Of a stretch of DNA of 64,000 nucleotides, positions 48,601 to 58,800 are shown one piece after another. Below the pieces are notes generated by a model, which saw nothing but the letters and a program-made list of their open reading frames with translations, searched no databases and was not told where the DNA came from. Position numbers and translations under genes: made by a program. Numbering within the stretch: the first letter of the stretch is position 1; the number at the start of each line of letters is the position of its first letter. Location of the stretch: NCBI GenBank assembly GCA_947044365.1, contig OX345636.1:52384746-52448745 (forward strand). The letters are read 5' to 3'. The stretch comes from Petrosia ficiformis (taxonomy: Eukaryota > Porifera > Demospongiae > Haplosclerida > Petrosiidae).

Positions 48601-51600
48601 ATCAGCTCACTAGGATTACATTATACAGTACATGTATATCAGCTCACTAGGATTACACTATACAGTATATCAGCTCATAGACAGTATATCAGCTCACTAG
48701 GATTACATTATACAGTATATCAGCTCACTAGGATTACATTATACAGTACATGTATATCAGCTCACTAGGATTACATTACACAGTATATCAGCTCACTAGG
48801 ATTACACTATACAGTATATCAGCTCATAGACAGTATATCAGCTCACTAGGATTACATTATACAGTATATCAGCTCACTAGGATTACACTATACAGTATAT
48901 CAGCTCACTAGGATTACATTATACAGTACATGTATATCAGCTCACTAGGATTACATTATACAGTATATCAGCTCACTAGGATTACACTATACAGTATATC
49001 AGCTCACTAGGATTACATTATACAGTATATCAGCTCATTAGGATTACATTATACAGTATATCAGCTCACTAGGATTACATTATAGAGTATATCAGCTCAC
49101 TAGGATTACACTATACAGTACATGTATATCAGCTCATTAGGATTACATTAGACAGTATATCAGCTCACTAGGATTACATTATACAGTATATCAGCTCACT
49201 AGGATTACACTATACAGTATATCAGCTCACTAGGATTACATTATACAGTACATGTATATCAGCTCACTAGGATTACATTATACAGTATATCAGCTCACTA
49301 GGATTACACTATACAGTATATCAGCTCACTAGGATTACATTATACAGTATATCAGCTCATTAGGATTACATTATACAGTATATCAGCTCACTAGGATTAC
49401 ACTATACAGTATATCAGCTCACTAGGATTACATTCTTGTAGTAGACAGGTTAAAGATAGTAATAGTTTGCCAACATTAAGTGCAGGTGTCCATTTGTCTT
49501 GTAATATATCCAAACATATCATCCCTTGACTATTGATATTACAATGATATATACGAGTCTTGAACATTATCTATATAACATGTAAGAGAGAATATTCATT
49601 AGTTATGAAGCAGTTGTATATAGTATGTAATTTCACTTTGATTGATAAGTCATTACAACAATGGAAGCTAGGAAATTCACAAATACTGTAGCTTTTAATC
49701 TTACATCAATAGATTGTTACTATTGACACAAGTAATATGCAGTACAGTGCTTGAAATAACATCCGCTAGCCATTTTCCACACATTGCATTTAACTTGACA
49801 CATTTTTAGATTAGTTCATTGAAGAATGGTACAAACAATAAGTATAGTATCCTCACAGTGAGGTCAACTATTAGCCTATCATTTAAAGTATTTATGTATA
49901 CATATTGTGCAATAGTAACACAATTCAGAAACCATAACAATATGATATATTATGGCAGAGAATATTATGATATGCCCAACTCTACCCAAAAAAATAGAAT
50001 ACAACATTCTAGCAAGAAGATAAGAGATCTAGGGTGGAGCTCACTCAGGCTTGCCATTACTTAATCCTTCCATCACTTAATCCATCCATTCAGTCATCTA
50101 GGGTGGAGCTCACTCAAGCTCGCCATTACTTAATCCTTCCATTACTTAATCCATCCATTCAGTCATTCCTTACTCAACCTTAGGAGGTTTAAATGGATAA
50201 TCTGATGAGAACTTGATATCTAATAAGAAAGTACCTCCTTCATATACTGATCCTCTGGGACCTTTTATTGATCCTACCCACTCATATAAGTTATCTTCCT
50301 TTGGACCTGCACTGAATTAAAATAATACATAGGGCTAAGTGATAATAGGAGCTTATGAGCCACAAAGGAGCATCCAACTGCAATAAATCTTGAAAACTCA
50401 GATTGTCTAATTGTTTACCTCTGACCTAGAAACTCTCATTGCAGAGATCAAAGGTAAACATCTTTCATTTTAACCATTTTTATCTCACTTACTGGGCGAC
50501 TAGCACGTTTCCTCCACCTACATGTACATGTTTATATGTTCCTCCGCAAAGATCATTTACCACAAACTCATGTTTTTTTAAATGCACCATTAAGTGTATG
50601 TGTAATGCTCAGTAATGCAAACCACACCTCATTAAATAAACCACTAAATATTATTTGCGTATAAACTACTAAATATTATTTGCGTATAAACCACTAAATA
50701 TTATTTGTAATGCAAACCACACCTCATTAAATAAACCGCTAAATATTATTTGCGTATTATTATAAGCACATAGTCTTTAGCACCTTTAAGGCTTTACTGA
50801 TATCTTAAAACCCCCGAGTTTAAGTTGTACATGCATACATGATAGGTACATAAACTTACCTACAATTTGGTGGAGGATTGGTTGCCATGTCTTTCACTTC
50901 TTGTTGTAATCTGACATTATCGTCAATAGAAAATAAGATTATAGATTATGATTAAAGGATGATTTGCATACATGAGATTCTTTTTATAATCACTTTTAAT
51001 TATCCAGGCAGATAGAATAGTGGAGATGATATTTAATATATTGTACTCGTATTATAGTCATTAGTGTTGTTTTAGTTTAACAATATTGGCCTCTTTTAGT
51101 TATAGTAAGACTAGTTCCTCAATTTTTTAGTTGTTATAGTTTGCTAATCTTGACTCACATTGAAAATAAATGCTAAATTCTATGAATCAGGTTAAGAGGA
51201 AAATTAGTGCCCCTGGGTTTGATTCCCAGTGACTACCATCATTTTTTCACTTTCCTCTTTCATAGAATTTAGCGTTTAGTTATAGTTTAATAAATTAAAA
51301 TTATATTAGGCTTACTAAATGGACTCGATTTTAGTTATAATTAAAAAGTGCCTGTTATCAGCCAATTTTCATTTAAATCAGCTATAGCGTTCTAATTTAG
51401 TTACATGTACCTATAGCGGGATATTTTCGTGGGGTCTAATTTTCATGTTTTTCATGATACAGAGCCAATCCACGAATATTTAACTCACAAAAATGTAACC
51501 AACAAATTGTTGTATTGTGATGGTGAAGTTTGAGCAATATCGATTGAAAAACCAAATTTTGACCCATGAGAATCGAATATCGATCAAAATATTAAAAATG

Positions 51601-52962
51601 AAAATTAGACCCAATGAAAATAATTATCCTGCTATATGGTATAGTTTAATTAACTAAGTCAAAATGCCTTAATAAAAGGGATTTTAGTTATAATTAGTTA
51701 CATGTGATTATAACAACACTAATACTCATAATTATTATTAACACTACTAAAGTCTGTTCACTTTCATGATGACCTAATTTACATGTACAATTGAATATAC
51801 ATTAATTAATGACATAAGGTTAATACATGTACATGATTATACTAAAACTCAGTGATGAGGCATTGGATTAAAAATTGGCATACATAAAAGAATGAAAAGG
51901 AAATTAATATGAACAAAAAAGACTGTTGGTTATCCCAAACCAAAGTATATTGTCTGAGGTGAATGTGAATGACTATTAATCCGGATCAATTTTTGTTAGT
52001 GTCAAAACATTTTCTAGCTATTGGATTAGTAAATCTGGTAAGGGGTCATCTCCAAACTGAAGCTTGTACGCTTAACGTTACAGTGACGCTACTGCAAGAC
52101 CCCCCACCCCCCCACCCCCTCCTCTTAACGTCATGAATGAATACTCCAGTGTATTATACTAACTTGTGCTTCCAATGTTTAGCGTCACGCACACAAACCC
52201 CCCACCCTCTTAGCGTCACTATGATGTTAAGCGTAGAAAATTTCAGTTTGGCGATACCCCCTAATATTAGAGACACAGAATATTTTAATTGAACTAGCAA
52301 ACTAAGAAATGAAGGATGAATGACCAACAGAGAGACTAGTCAATGCTCAAGAAAGGCTATAACTCAATAACAAAGTAATGGATGAAATTTGGTATATAGC
52401 AATGTATTGATTTAACCCTATACCCCATAATTTGTAATCCCTGGACCCTATACCCCATGATTTGTAGTTCCTGGACCCTATACCCCATAATTTGTAATCC
52501 CTGGACCCTATACCCCATGATTTGTAGTTCCTGGACCCTATACCCCATGATTTGTAGTTCCTGGACCCTATGAGTCTACAATCTGACTGGGCCAAGAGGA
52601 ATGATGTCAGTCCCAGCAGCTTTGCTCTCGGCTGTCCCTTTGTAAGTGCACAATGGCTTGGTGAAGTAGGCTTTATAGATATTTTAATATTCAAGATGAA
52701 ACTGCTAATTTCAGTATTGTTTAGGAATAGCTCTCAGCTTTGGAAATACTTTTAGTTTATTAAAAGACTGTTGCTAATTGATGTCAGTGCTTACTGAGTT
52801 TTTCACTTAGTTTAGTCAGAAGTTTAGCGATATTTATTGTCTACTGGAATTTCATGACTTATACGCTGAAGGAGATATTCGATCAAATATCAAACCACAA
52901 TTGAAAATGATCATTAAGTCATTATAAAACAGATAGTACCTTTTAATACAAGTAGACTCCAT
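45677..52962 (-). CDS. UBE2E-like ubiquitin-conjugating enzyme E2, 5 exons
   Basis: Minus-strand exons, 5' to 3': 52962-52940, 50910-50860, 50311-50179, 49570-49423 and 45774-45677; 453 nt, 150 residues, all phases matching. Sequence blocks match class I E2 enzymes: [20 protein letters not shown] (8-27), [26 protein letters not shown] (63-68), RIYHCNIN (HCN in place of HPN, as in UBE2E enzymes), the active-site loop [12 protein letters not shown] with Cys88, and [20 protein letters not shown] near the end. It transfers ubiquitin from E1 to substrates with a RING E3. UBE2E proteins have a longer N-terminal tail; here the start gives only the core, like UBE2D length. An AATAAA (45541-45536) follows the stop by about 140 bp. 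The last intron is almost entirely a satellite. The gene is head to head with the SLC25A42-like gene. Confidence 0.93.
45825..49434. repeat. 31-bp satellite array (about 116 units) filling the last UBE2E-like intron
   Basis: The unit is cagctcactaggattacatt with atacagtatat. Variants (agctc/aactc, acatta/acacta, an inserted acatgt, a truncated ctcatagacagt) recur in a partly regular order, and the truncated unit returns at spacings such as 149, 242, 273 and 310 bp, so there are higher-order repeats. On the minus strand every full unit contains AATGTAATCCTA then GTGAGC, which is exactly the last 12 bases of the exon ending at 49423 plus its splice donor. The array abuts that exon. Confidence 0.97.
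50049..50166. repeat. Two-copy direct repeat, about 65 bp
   Basis: agggtggagctcactca.gct and cttaatccatccattcagtc occur twice in the same order, immediately upstream (plus strand) of the UBE2E-like exon 3 donor at 50178. Confidence 0.85.
50348..50400 (+). mobile_element. Solo end of the 818-bp element family
   Basis: aggagcttatgagc and aaggagc.tc.aactgca match the end of the element at 25876-26693. No second end is visible nearby. Confidence 0.55.
50600..50760. repeat. Tandem repeat (aaccactaaatattatttgc)
   Basis: Four copies of a unit of about 26 bp, two of them preceded by a longer taatgcaaaccacacctcat block. Intronic in the UBE2E-like gene. Confidence 0.85.
51170..51280. mobile_element. 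Tiny MITE with 17-bp inverted ends
   Basis: aatgctaaattctatga is matched inverted by tcatagaatttagcgtt. Between them is a B-box-like gggtttgattccca. Intronic. Confidence 0.55.
51411..51642. mobile_element. MITE with TATAGCRGGATA ends
   Basis: tatagcgggatattttcgtg...ggtctaattttcat and the inverted right end (tatagcaggataattatttt...gggtctaattttcat) form an imperfect 35-bp TIR. Non-coding, in intron 1 of the UBE2E-like gene. Confidence 0.75.
52415..52575. repeat. 30-bp tandem repeat, five copies
   Basis: Unit cctataccccat.atttgta with gt/at-tcctgga; two alternating variants (ataatttgtaatcc and atgatttgtagttc). Intron 1 of the UBE2E-like gene. Confidence 0.93.
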
Positions 52963-53055
52963 ACTTCCTCGTTGATTTCTTGAAAGGGGCGTTGTCATAA
53001 CCACGCCCACTCTGTCATGGTATTTCATCACTCTCACTGAACAGCCCTGAACAGG
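52963..53055. promoter_or_regulatory. Bidirectional promoter between UBE2E-like and SLC25A42-like genes
   Basis: Only 93 bp separate the two start codons. The segment has no TATA box but has an ETS-like ACTTCCT beside the E2 start and GC/CACC-type boxes GGGGCG (52986) and CCACGCCC (53001). Transcription start sites cannot be placed from sequence alone. Confidence 0.6.
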
Positions 53056-53355
53056 ATGGAGTCAGTGAAAGAACAGAGAAATACAAGGAAAATAATGACT
53101 TTAGGAAGTGAAGGATTAAAGGTTTCATTGATTTCGGGAGCTCTTGCAGGAGCAGCAGCAAAGACATGTATAGCACCATTAGATAGAACTAAAATATATT
53201 TTCAAGGTAAATTGAGTCTGTCTGTGTCAATATGTGTGTCTGTTCATGTATCCTTGTGTGTGTGTGTATATGTCTGTGTCAATATGTGTGTCTGTTCATG
53301 TATCCTTGTGTGTGTGTGTATATGTCTGTGTCAATATGTGTGTCTGTTCATGTAT

Positions 53356-53424
<69 letters not shown>

Positions 53425-55206
53425 GGTGGTGTTGGTGTTGGTGTATACATGAATGCATGAATGTGTGTGTGTGTGTGTTGGTGTTGGTGTTGGTGTTGGT
53501 GTATACATGAATGCATGAATGTGTGTGTGTGTGTGTGTGTTGGTGTATACATACCTGTACATGTATGTGTGTTGTTGGTGTACATGTGTATGCATGTGTG
53601 TATGCATATTTGTTTATTGGTATACTTCACAGTAACACAAAGACGTTACAGATTTAGAAAGGCAATTGAATTTTTAAAATTGACTTTTAAAAACGAGGGA
53701 TTGTTAACTTTATGGAGAGGAAACAGTGCTACCATGGCTAGAGTGATTCCGTTTGCTGCTATACAATTCACATCTTATGAACAATACAAGTTATTACTAA
53801 GACCAGATGACTCCAGACAAATGTATGATATAATTATTATTATGTGAAATTATAATGTATGTGTATCGTATAGCATGGTTTAGAGGTCTACATGTATATG
53901 TGTTAGATAGGAAGTTTAAAAATATACATGTATATTGAATTGGTGGGTTTATATAACACATATACATCAAGATTTATACCTGTTAGATTTCACCTTGAAA
54001 GCCATATTTTTTGAGCATACACATTGGCTCCAGGTTTACATGCATATTTTTTAATATAAAACCTGTATGAAGTTTATATACGAAATATAAACTTCCATTG
54101 AAAATGTATGGCTATGAATCTTATTATAAGATATATTATATATATAATTATATTATAATTATATGTACATACAACATACAATATAATTGTATAATAAGCA
54201 CAATTTGCACACTATTATAGACTCGTGTACAATAGTTACAGTAATGCTACAGTTCACTAAAACATCGATGATCATTCACATATGAACTTTCACTCATTAA
54301 GAGTGTAGGTAACTATAGATGAGACTGTCTAATGATCACCAGTGTTTTTGATAAGCTCATATAGTGCACCATTGGCTCAAAGACCTTTTTATTTGGCTCT
54401 CTTTAGGCCATTTAATTATGAGTATATTGTCAGTAACAGCATTAACTCTTAATTGGCTCAAGATATGTATTCCCAATGGCACGCACACTAAACATTGTTA
54501 AACCAATTCGGCCCATACTTCAAAACATATCAAAACCTCTGATTATCATCCATGTATTTAGTGGATCACGGAGCTTTCCATAGTCTAATATCTATCTATT
54601 TCTATACATTATACTGATTATTCATTTCATAGTGCACTACCTCCAGGAAGACGTTTTATAGCTGGTTCATTAGCAGGTACTACAGCTACTGTAGCTACAT
54701 ATCCATTTGATATGGTGAGAGCTAGAATGGCAGTATCAAGAAAACAATTGTATAAAGGTTTAGTGGACACTTTCAGACTAATTATCAGAAATGAAGGAGT
54801 TTTAACATTATATCGAGGTGTTATACCCACTGTTATTGGAGTTGTTCCTTATGCTGGTTGTAGCTTTTTTATTTATGAAACTCTAAAACAAAAACATCGT
54901 GATATGTATAATACAGAACTCACTCCTGTATTGAGATTAGCATCAGGTGCATTTGCGGGTCTCATTGGACAAACTACTTCCTACCCACTTGATGTAGTTA
55001 GACGTAGAATGCAAACCGAGGGTGTGGTGAATAATGTGAAATATCAGAGCATAGTGGGGACAATGAGTTATGTGTTTCGTACAGAAGGTATCAGAGGTAT
55101 ATATAAAGGTGTCAGTATGAACTGGATTAAAGGACCTATCTCAGTAACTGTTAGTTTTAATGTATATGATGTGGTACATGAATGGATTACAAAGTTATAC
55201 AGGTGA
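53056..55206 (+). CDS. SLC25A42: SLC25A42-like mitochondrial CoA/adenine nucleotide carrier, 3 exons
   Basis: Exons 53056-53206, 53633-53822 and 54633-55206 add up to 915 nt (304 residues; human SLC25A42 is of similar length). Three mitochondrial carrier repeats are clear, each with its signature: APLDRTK, YPFDMVRARM and YPLDVVRRRMQ. RRRMQ is also found in adenine-nucleotide-type carriers. Long stretches match what I know of SLC25A42 (LWRGNSATMARVIPFAAIQF, ALPPGRRFIAG, VIPYAG-like VVPYAGCSFF, MNWIKGPISV). It should sit in the inner mitochondrial membrane and exchange CoA for ADP-type nucleotides. The start at 53056 follows a short untranslated leader after the shared promoter. Intron 1 is largely a GT-rich minisatellite. 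A run of AATAAT/AATAAAA near 55545 is a plausible poly-A signal. Confidence 0.94.
53215..53595. repeat. 56-bp tandem repeat and (GT)n tract in SLC25A42 intron 1
   Basis: Starting 9 bp after the donor, tctgtctgtgtcaatatgtg...tgttcatgtatcctt occurs three times, then long (tg)n, then three copies ending in ggtgtatacatgaatgcatg. It accounts for nearly the whole intron. Confidence 0.93.
54340..54545 (+). repeat. Dispersed repeat R2, copy 1
   Basis: gtttttgataagctcatata, cgcaccattggctcaaagac-like, attggctcaagat, ttcccaatggcacgcacact. The same order is seen at 56015, 59040 (part) and 63385. In intron 2 of SLC25A42. Confidence 0.8.
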
Positions 55207-55818
55207 TATTATTATTTATTTTTACTCAGAGCCATGGTACTATCCTATTTATATACATGTGACTTGATTTGTAAAATGTCTACCTATACAATCAGCCAAT
55301 TCTACAGGAAATGTTTTTACTGAATTTGTATTGTATTATCCAGGAAGCAATATATAATTTCTATTCCTGGTTATCAAAAATCGTATTACATGTATATTAT
55401 GTATGTACATACATATAGATTAAATTAATTGCAATATTTTATGGCTCAAATTGTGTCACGTGTAATTATATTATATATTATATTATGTCTTTATGACAAT
55501 TTTTTATTTATTAACAAATTTTTATATTTATATAGCTTTGGTATAATAATAATAAAAAGTTATAATTGAGTTTAATATTAGCATGTAAAGTGGAAGAGAC
55601 TACAAAAACTATGAGTGAAAACTTGTCAATAAAAAAATATTATAAATTATAAGATAATTAATTATTTATAATAATAAAATTAATTAAATAATATACCTGA
55701 CAAAAGTGATAAGATAAAATTTCATGTATAATGTGATATACAAGTATTAACATTCCATTGTCCAGTGATAGATATTGTTAAAATGAGGGATACATTGAAC
55801 TGACACATAATAATATTA
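55207..55818. other. Convergent 3' region, SLC25A42 / MGAT1
   Basis: AT-rich, non-coding. It contains candidate poly-A signals for both strands (aataataaaaa near 55545 on plus; ttttttattt near 55500 for minus), so the two 3' UTRs may overlap. Confidence 0.5.
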
Positions 55819-58800
55819 TTACTCTTCATATTTAGTCCAAGTGATCGGAGGTGTTAAATGTATTTGTTTTTTTGCACGACGGAAACTGACAATACCTTTA
55901 TATGCTGTTCTAGGAATATATGCCTGAAGAAATAAAATAATTATGAAGATTCAATATACTACAATGACATAAATGCAGAGCTACCAAGGGTTTGTCACTG
56001 TCTAGAGTGAGAGCCGGTGTTTTTTGATAAGCTTATATGGCGCACCATTGGCCCAAAGAGCTTCTCTTATTTGGACTGCATAGTGCATACATGTAGTTCT
56101 CTCTTTGGGGCAGTGGCACAGTTATAAATCTTTGTTAATTGGCTCAAGATGTATTCTCAATGGTGCACACACTAACCATTGTTGAGCCAACTTGGCACAT
56201 GCATATATTATCTCAGAGATAACATGTGCATAATGCTAAACAATTGTTTTTCTAATGAACGTTTATTGTTACAAGAAGTATTAATTTTAACATTGATTTA
56301 AGAAAAACAGTTGAGTTATTTTTTTGGTGCTGTTGATTGATCATCATCCATTTTGAGGTACGGTCTCACCTTGAAATTGTAATTACAAAAGAAGTTACAT
56401 GTACTTACATGTAATTAAAATTTCAAGGCGTGGCTATATTTTGGAAAAGGAAGTTGGACTGTTTAAAAGTTAAATTTTAGAATTTCAGATTGTGTGAGAA
56501 AGAAGCCTTCAATGTACTAGGAGTCTGTATACGCATGGTGCAGTACAGTACGCTATGTTTACACCACCAGTACTGCTATAGGCTCTTCAATGTACTAGGA
56601 GTCTGTATACGCATGGTGCAGTACAGCACACTATGTTTACACCACCAGTACTGCTATAGGCTCTTCAATGTACTAGGAGTCTACACATGATGAAGTACAG
56701 TTATGCTCTCGTCTCGCTCTAAAGCCTCTACCATGATCTGTGCATTAACAGTCTTTCTAACTTGGACACACTTCCTATAAGTAAAGTAGGCTCACCCCCA
56801 CAAATACACAATGTACCCTGCATAATCCCAAGTACTTATATTAACTCACTCTTGAATCACTCATGATCTTGAGATGTTTAGCAAATGCTTTGAATTCTTT
56901 TAGATTTGAGTATCTCACTTGTACTTCTTCTTTAGATTTACTATGAATAACTTCACTGAGTGATACTTCCTTCAAACTATGAATACGTTTAACATAAACT
57001 TCTTCATAATTACCCTAAATTGTGATAAAGATGGAGTTTCAAAAATTAATTTTGTAAAGGAAATCTTGTTATAACAACAGAGAAGGCCATGTATTATAGT
57101 ATTAGTAATTACTGTGCAGTATTGCAAATAAAGGTCATTCACGTTCACCATTATCTTGGAAAAATGTTCATAACTTTAGTTTAGAATGACCAACAATCTC
57201 TTCGCCTGTACCATTTTCATATAATTATCCTTCCTGTTCTTTTTTGTGTATGTCAAATTTCAATCATTGCTTCATTATTGAGTTACAGTTGTAACTACAT
57301 GTATATGTTAACTTTATGACATTAAACTTTTCATTACTGATGAAGACTTTCGAGCCTAAACGTCTAATTGTTATTATTTTTAATAATAATAATAAAAAAT
57401 CAACTATCATGTCAATGCTCTACTAATCCGCGTTGAAATTAAACTACACATTATACAACATAATTATACAGTCATCATATGCTAATCTTGAGGTCATTGT
57501 GAATGTAATTAAAATGCTCAAGTAAAGTATAGTGTGTGTGTGTGTCAGACATGGGGTAATGGTAATACATGTAGATAATATTAATTAATACTAATATATT
57601 ACGTAATTAACCCCATGTCTGGTGTGTGTGTAATGCTGTGTGTAGGTAGTAGGCAGCATCAATCTTGATGAGAATTTAATCTTACCACTCCTAAAACCAA
57701 CATGTACAATCAAGGAGAGTGGGCCCTAAGACCAAGTCATGGCATCAAGGGACTGTTTGGTACAAGTTAGTTCTTGGTACATGATACACTATTTTACATA
57801 TACATGTACATGCACGGACATACATGTACACACCAATACACACACACTACACGTACATGTACATGTACATACCTCTAGTAGATATGACAAATCAGCTGAT
57901 AGGAAATCATATGGCTTCTCGTTTAACACAATATATTTCAAGTGCTGTTCAAAGTATTGTCCATGACTGACACCCTTTTTACCAAATGTTCGTGTACGAG
58001 ATATCTCTGGTCTAATACAGGATCTATAATATATTGTATGGCAAGAAGTACATGTAAGTAATGATACATGTAAGTATTGAAATTGTGTCAAATGTACATA
58101 CATGTACACATACATACATATATGTACATGTATAATGTACATGTATATGTACAATTAATGATATTTTACATCACTAAGTACAAAACAAGTTCAGTCCACA
58201 TAACAAAGTGGGTGTGGCTATTATAAATTCAAATTCAAGATCTGACCTTCCATTTCTTTGTTCTTCTAGTCTCATCCAATCATCCCAATAACTACACGTA
58301 CATAATAACATGTATAAACCAATAACTACATGTACATAATAACATGTATAAACCAATAACTACATGTATATAATAACATGTATAAACCAATAACTACATG
58401 TACATAATAACATGTATAAACCAATAACTTACATGTACATAATAACATGTATAAACCAATAACTACATGTATATAATAACATGTACACGTATAAACCAAT
58501 AACTACATGTATATAATAAGATGGGAGAAATGACATGATACATGTATTCTTCATTGATCACACATTGTATATAGAATATCCTAATAATAAACCATGATAA
58601 ACATGTAATGTATCATACATGTATATCATGTGAGTTTTTAGTCACAAGATAGGGCCATCCCTATGATTGCTTTCCCAAGGTTTATATATATGTTTGTGTC
58701 ACTTGCACGAGCATGCATTGTATACGTAGTTAAGGAAGTTACGTCATTCTGAGGGACTCTGTCAATTAATGGACATGGCACATAAAAGAACGCATGCTCG

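Noticed and set aside
45825..49434. CRISPR-like array of 31-bp repeats
   Set aside because: There are no unique spacers: units are contiguous, it is a eukaryotic intron, and the unit derives from a splice junction.
52347..52694. ORF with repeated [10 protein letters not shown]
   Set aside because: Translation of the 30-bp minisatellite in intron 1 of the UBE2E-like gene.
53232..53607. Cys/Val-rich and His/Thr-rich ORFs
   Set aside because: They are translations of the (GT)n/(CA)n tract in an intron.
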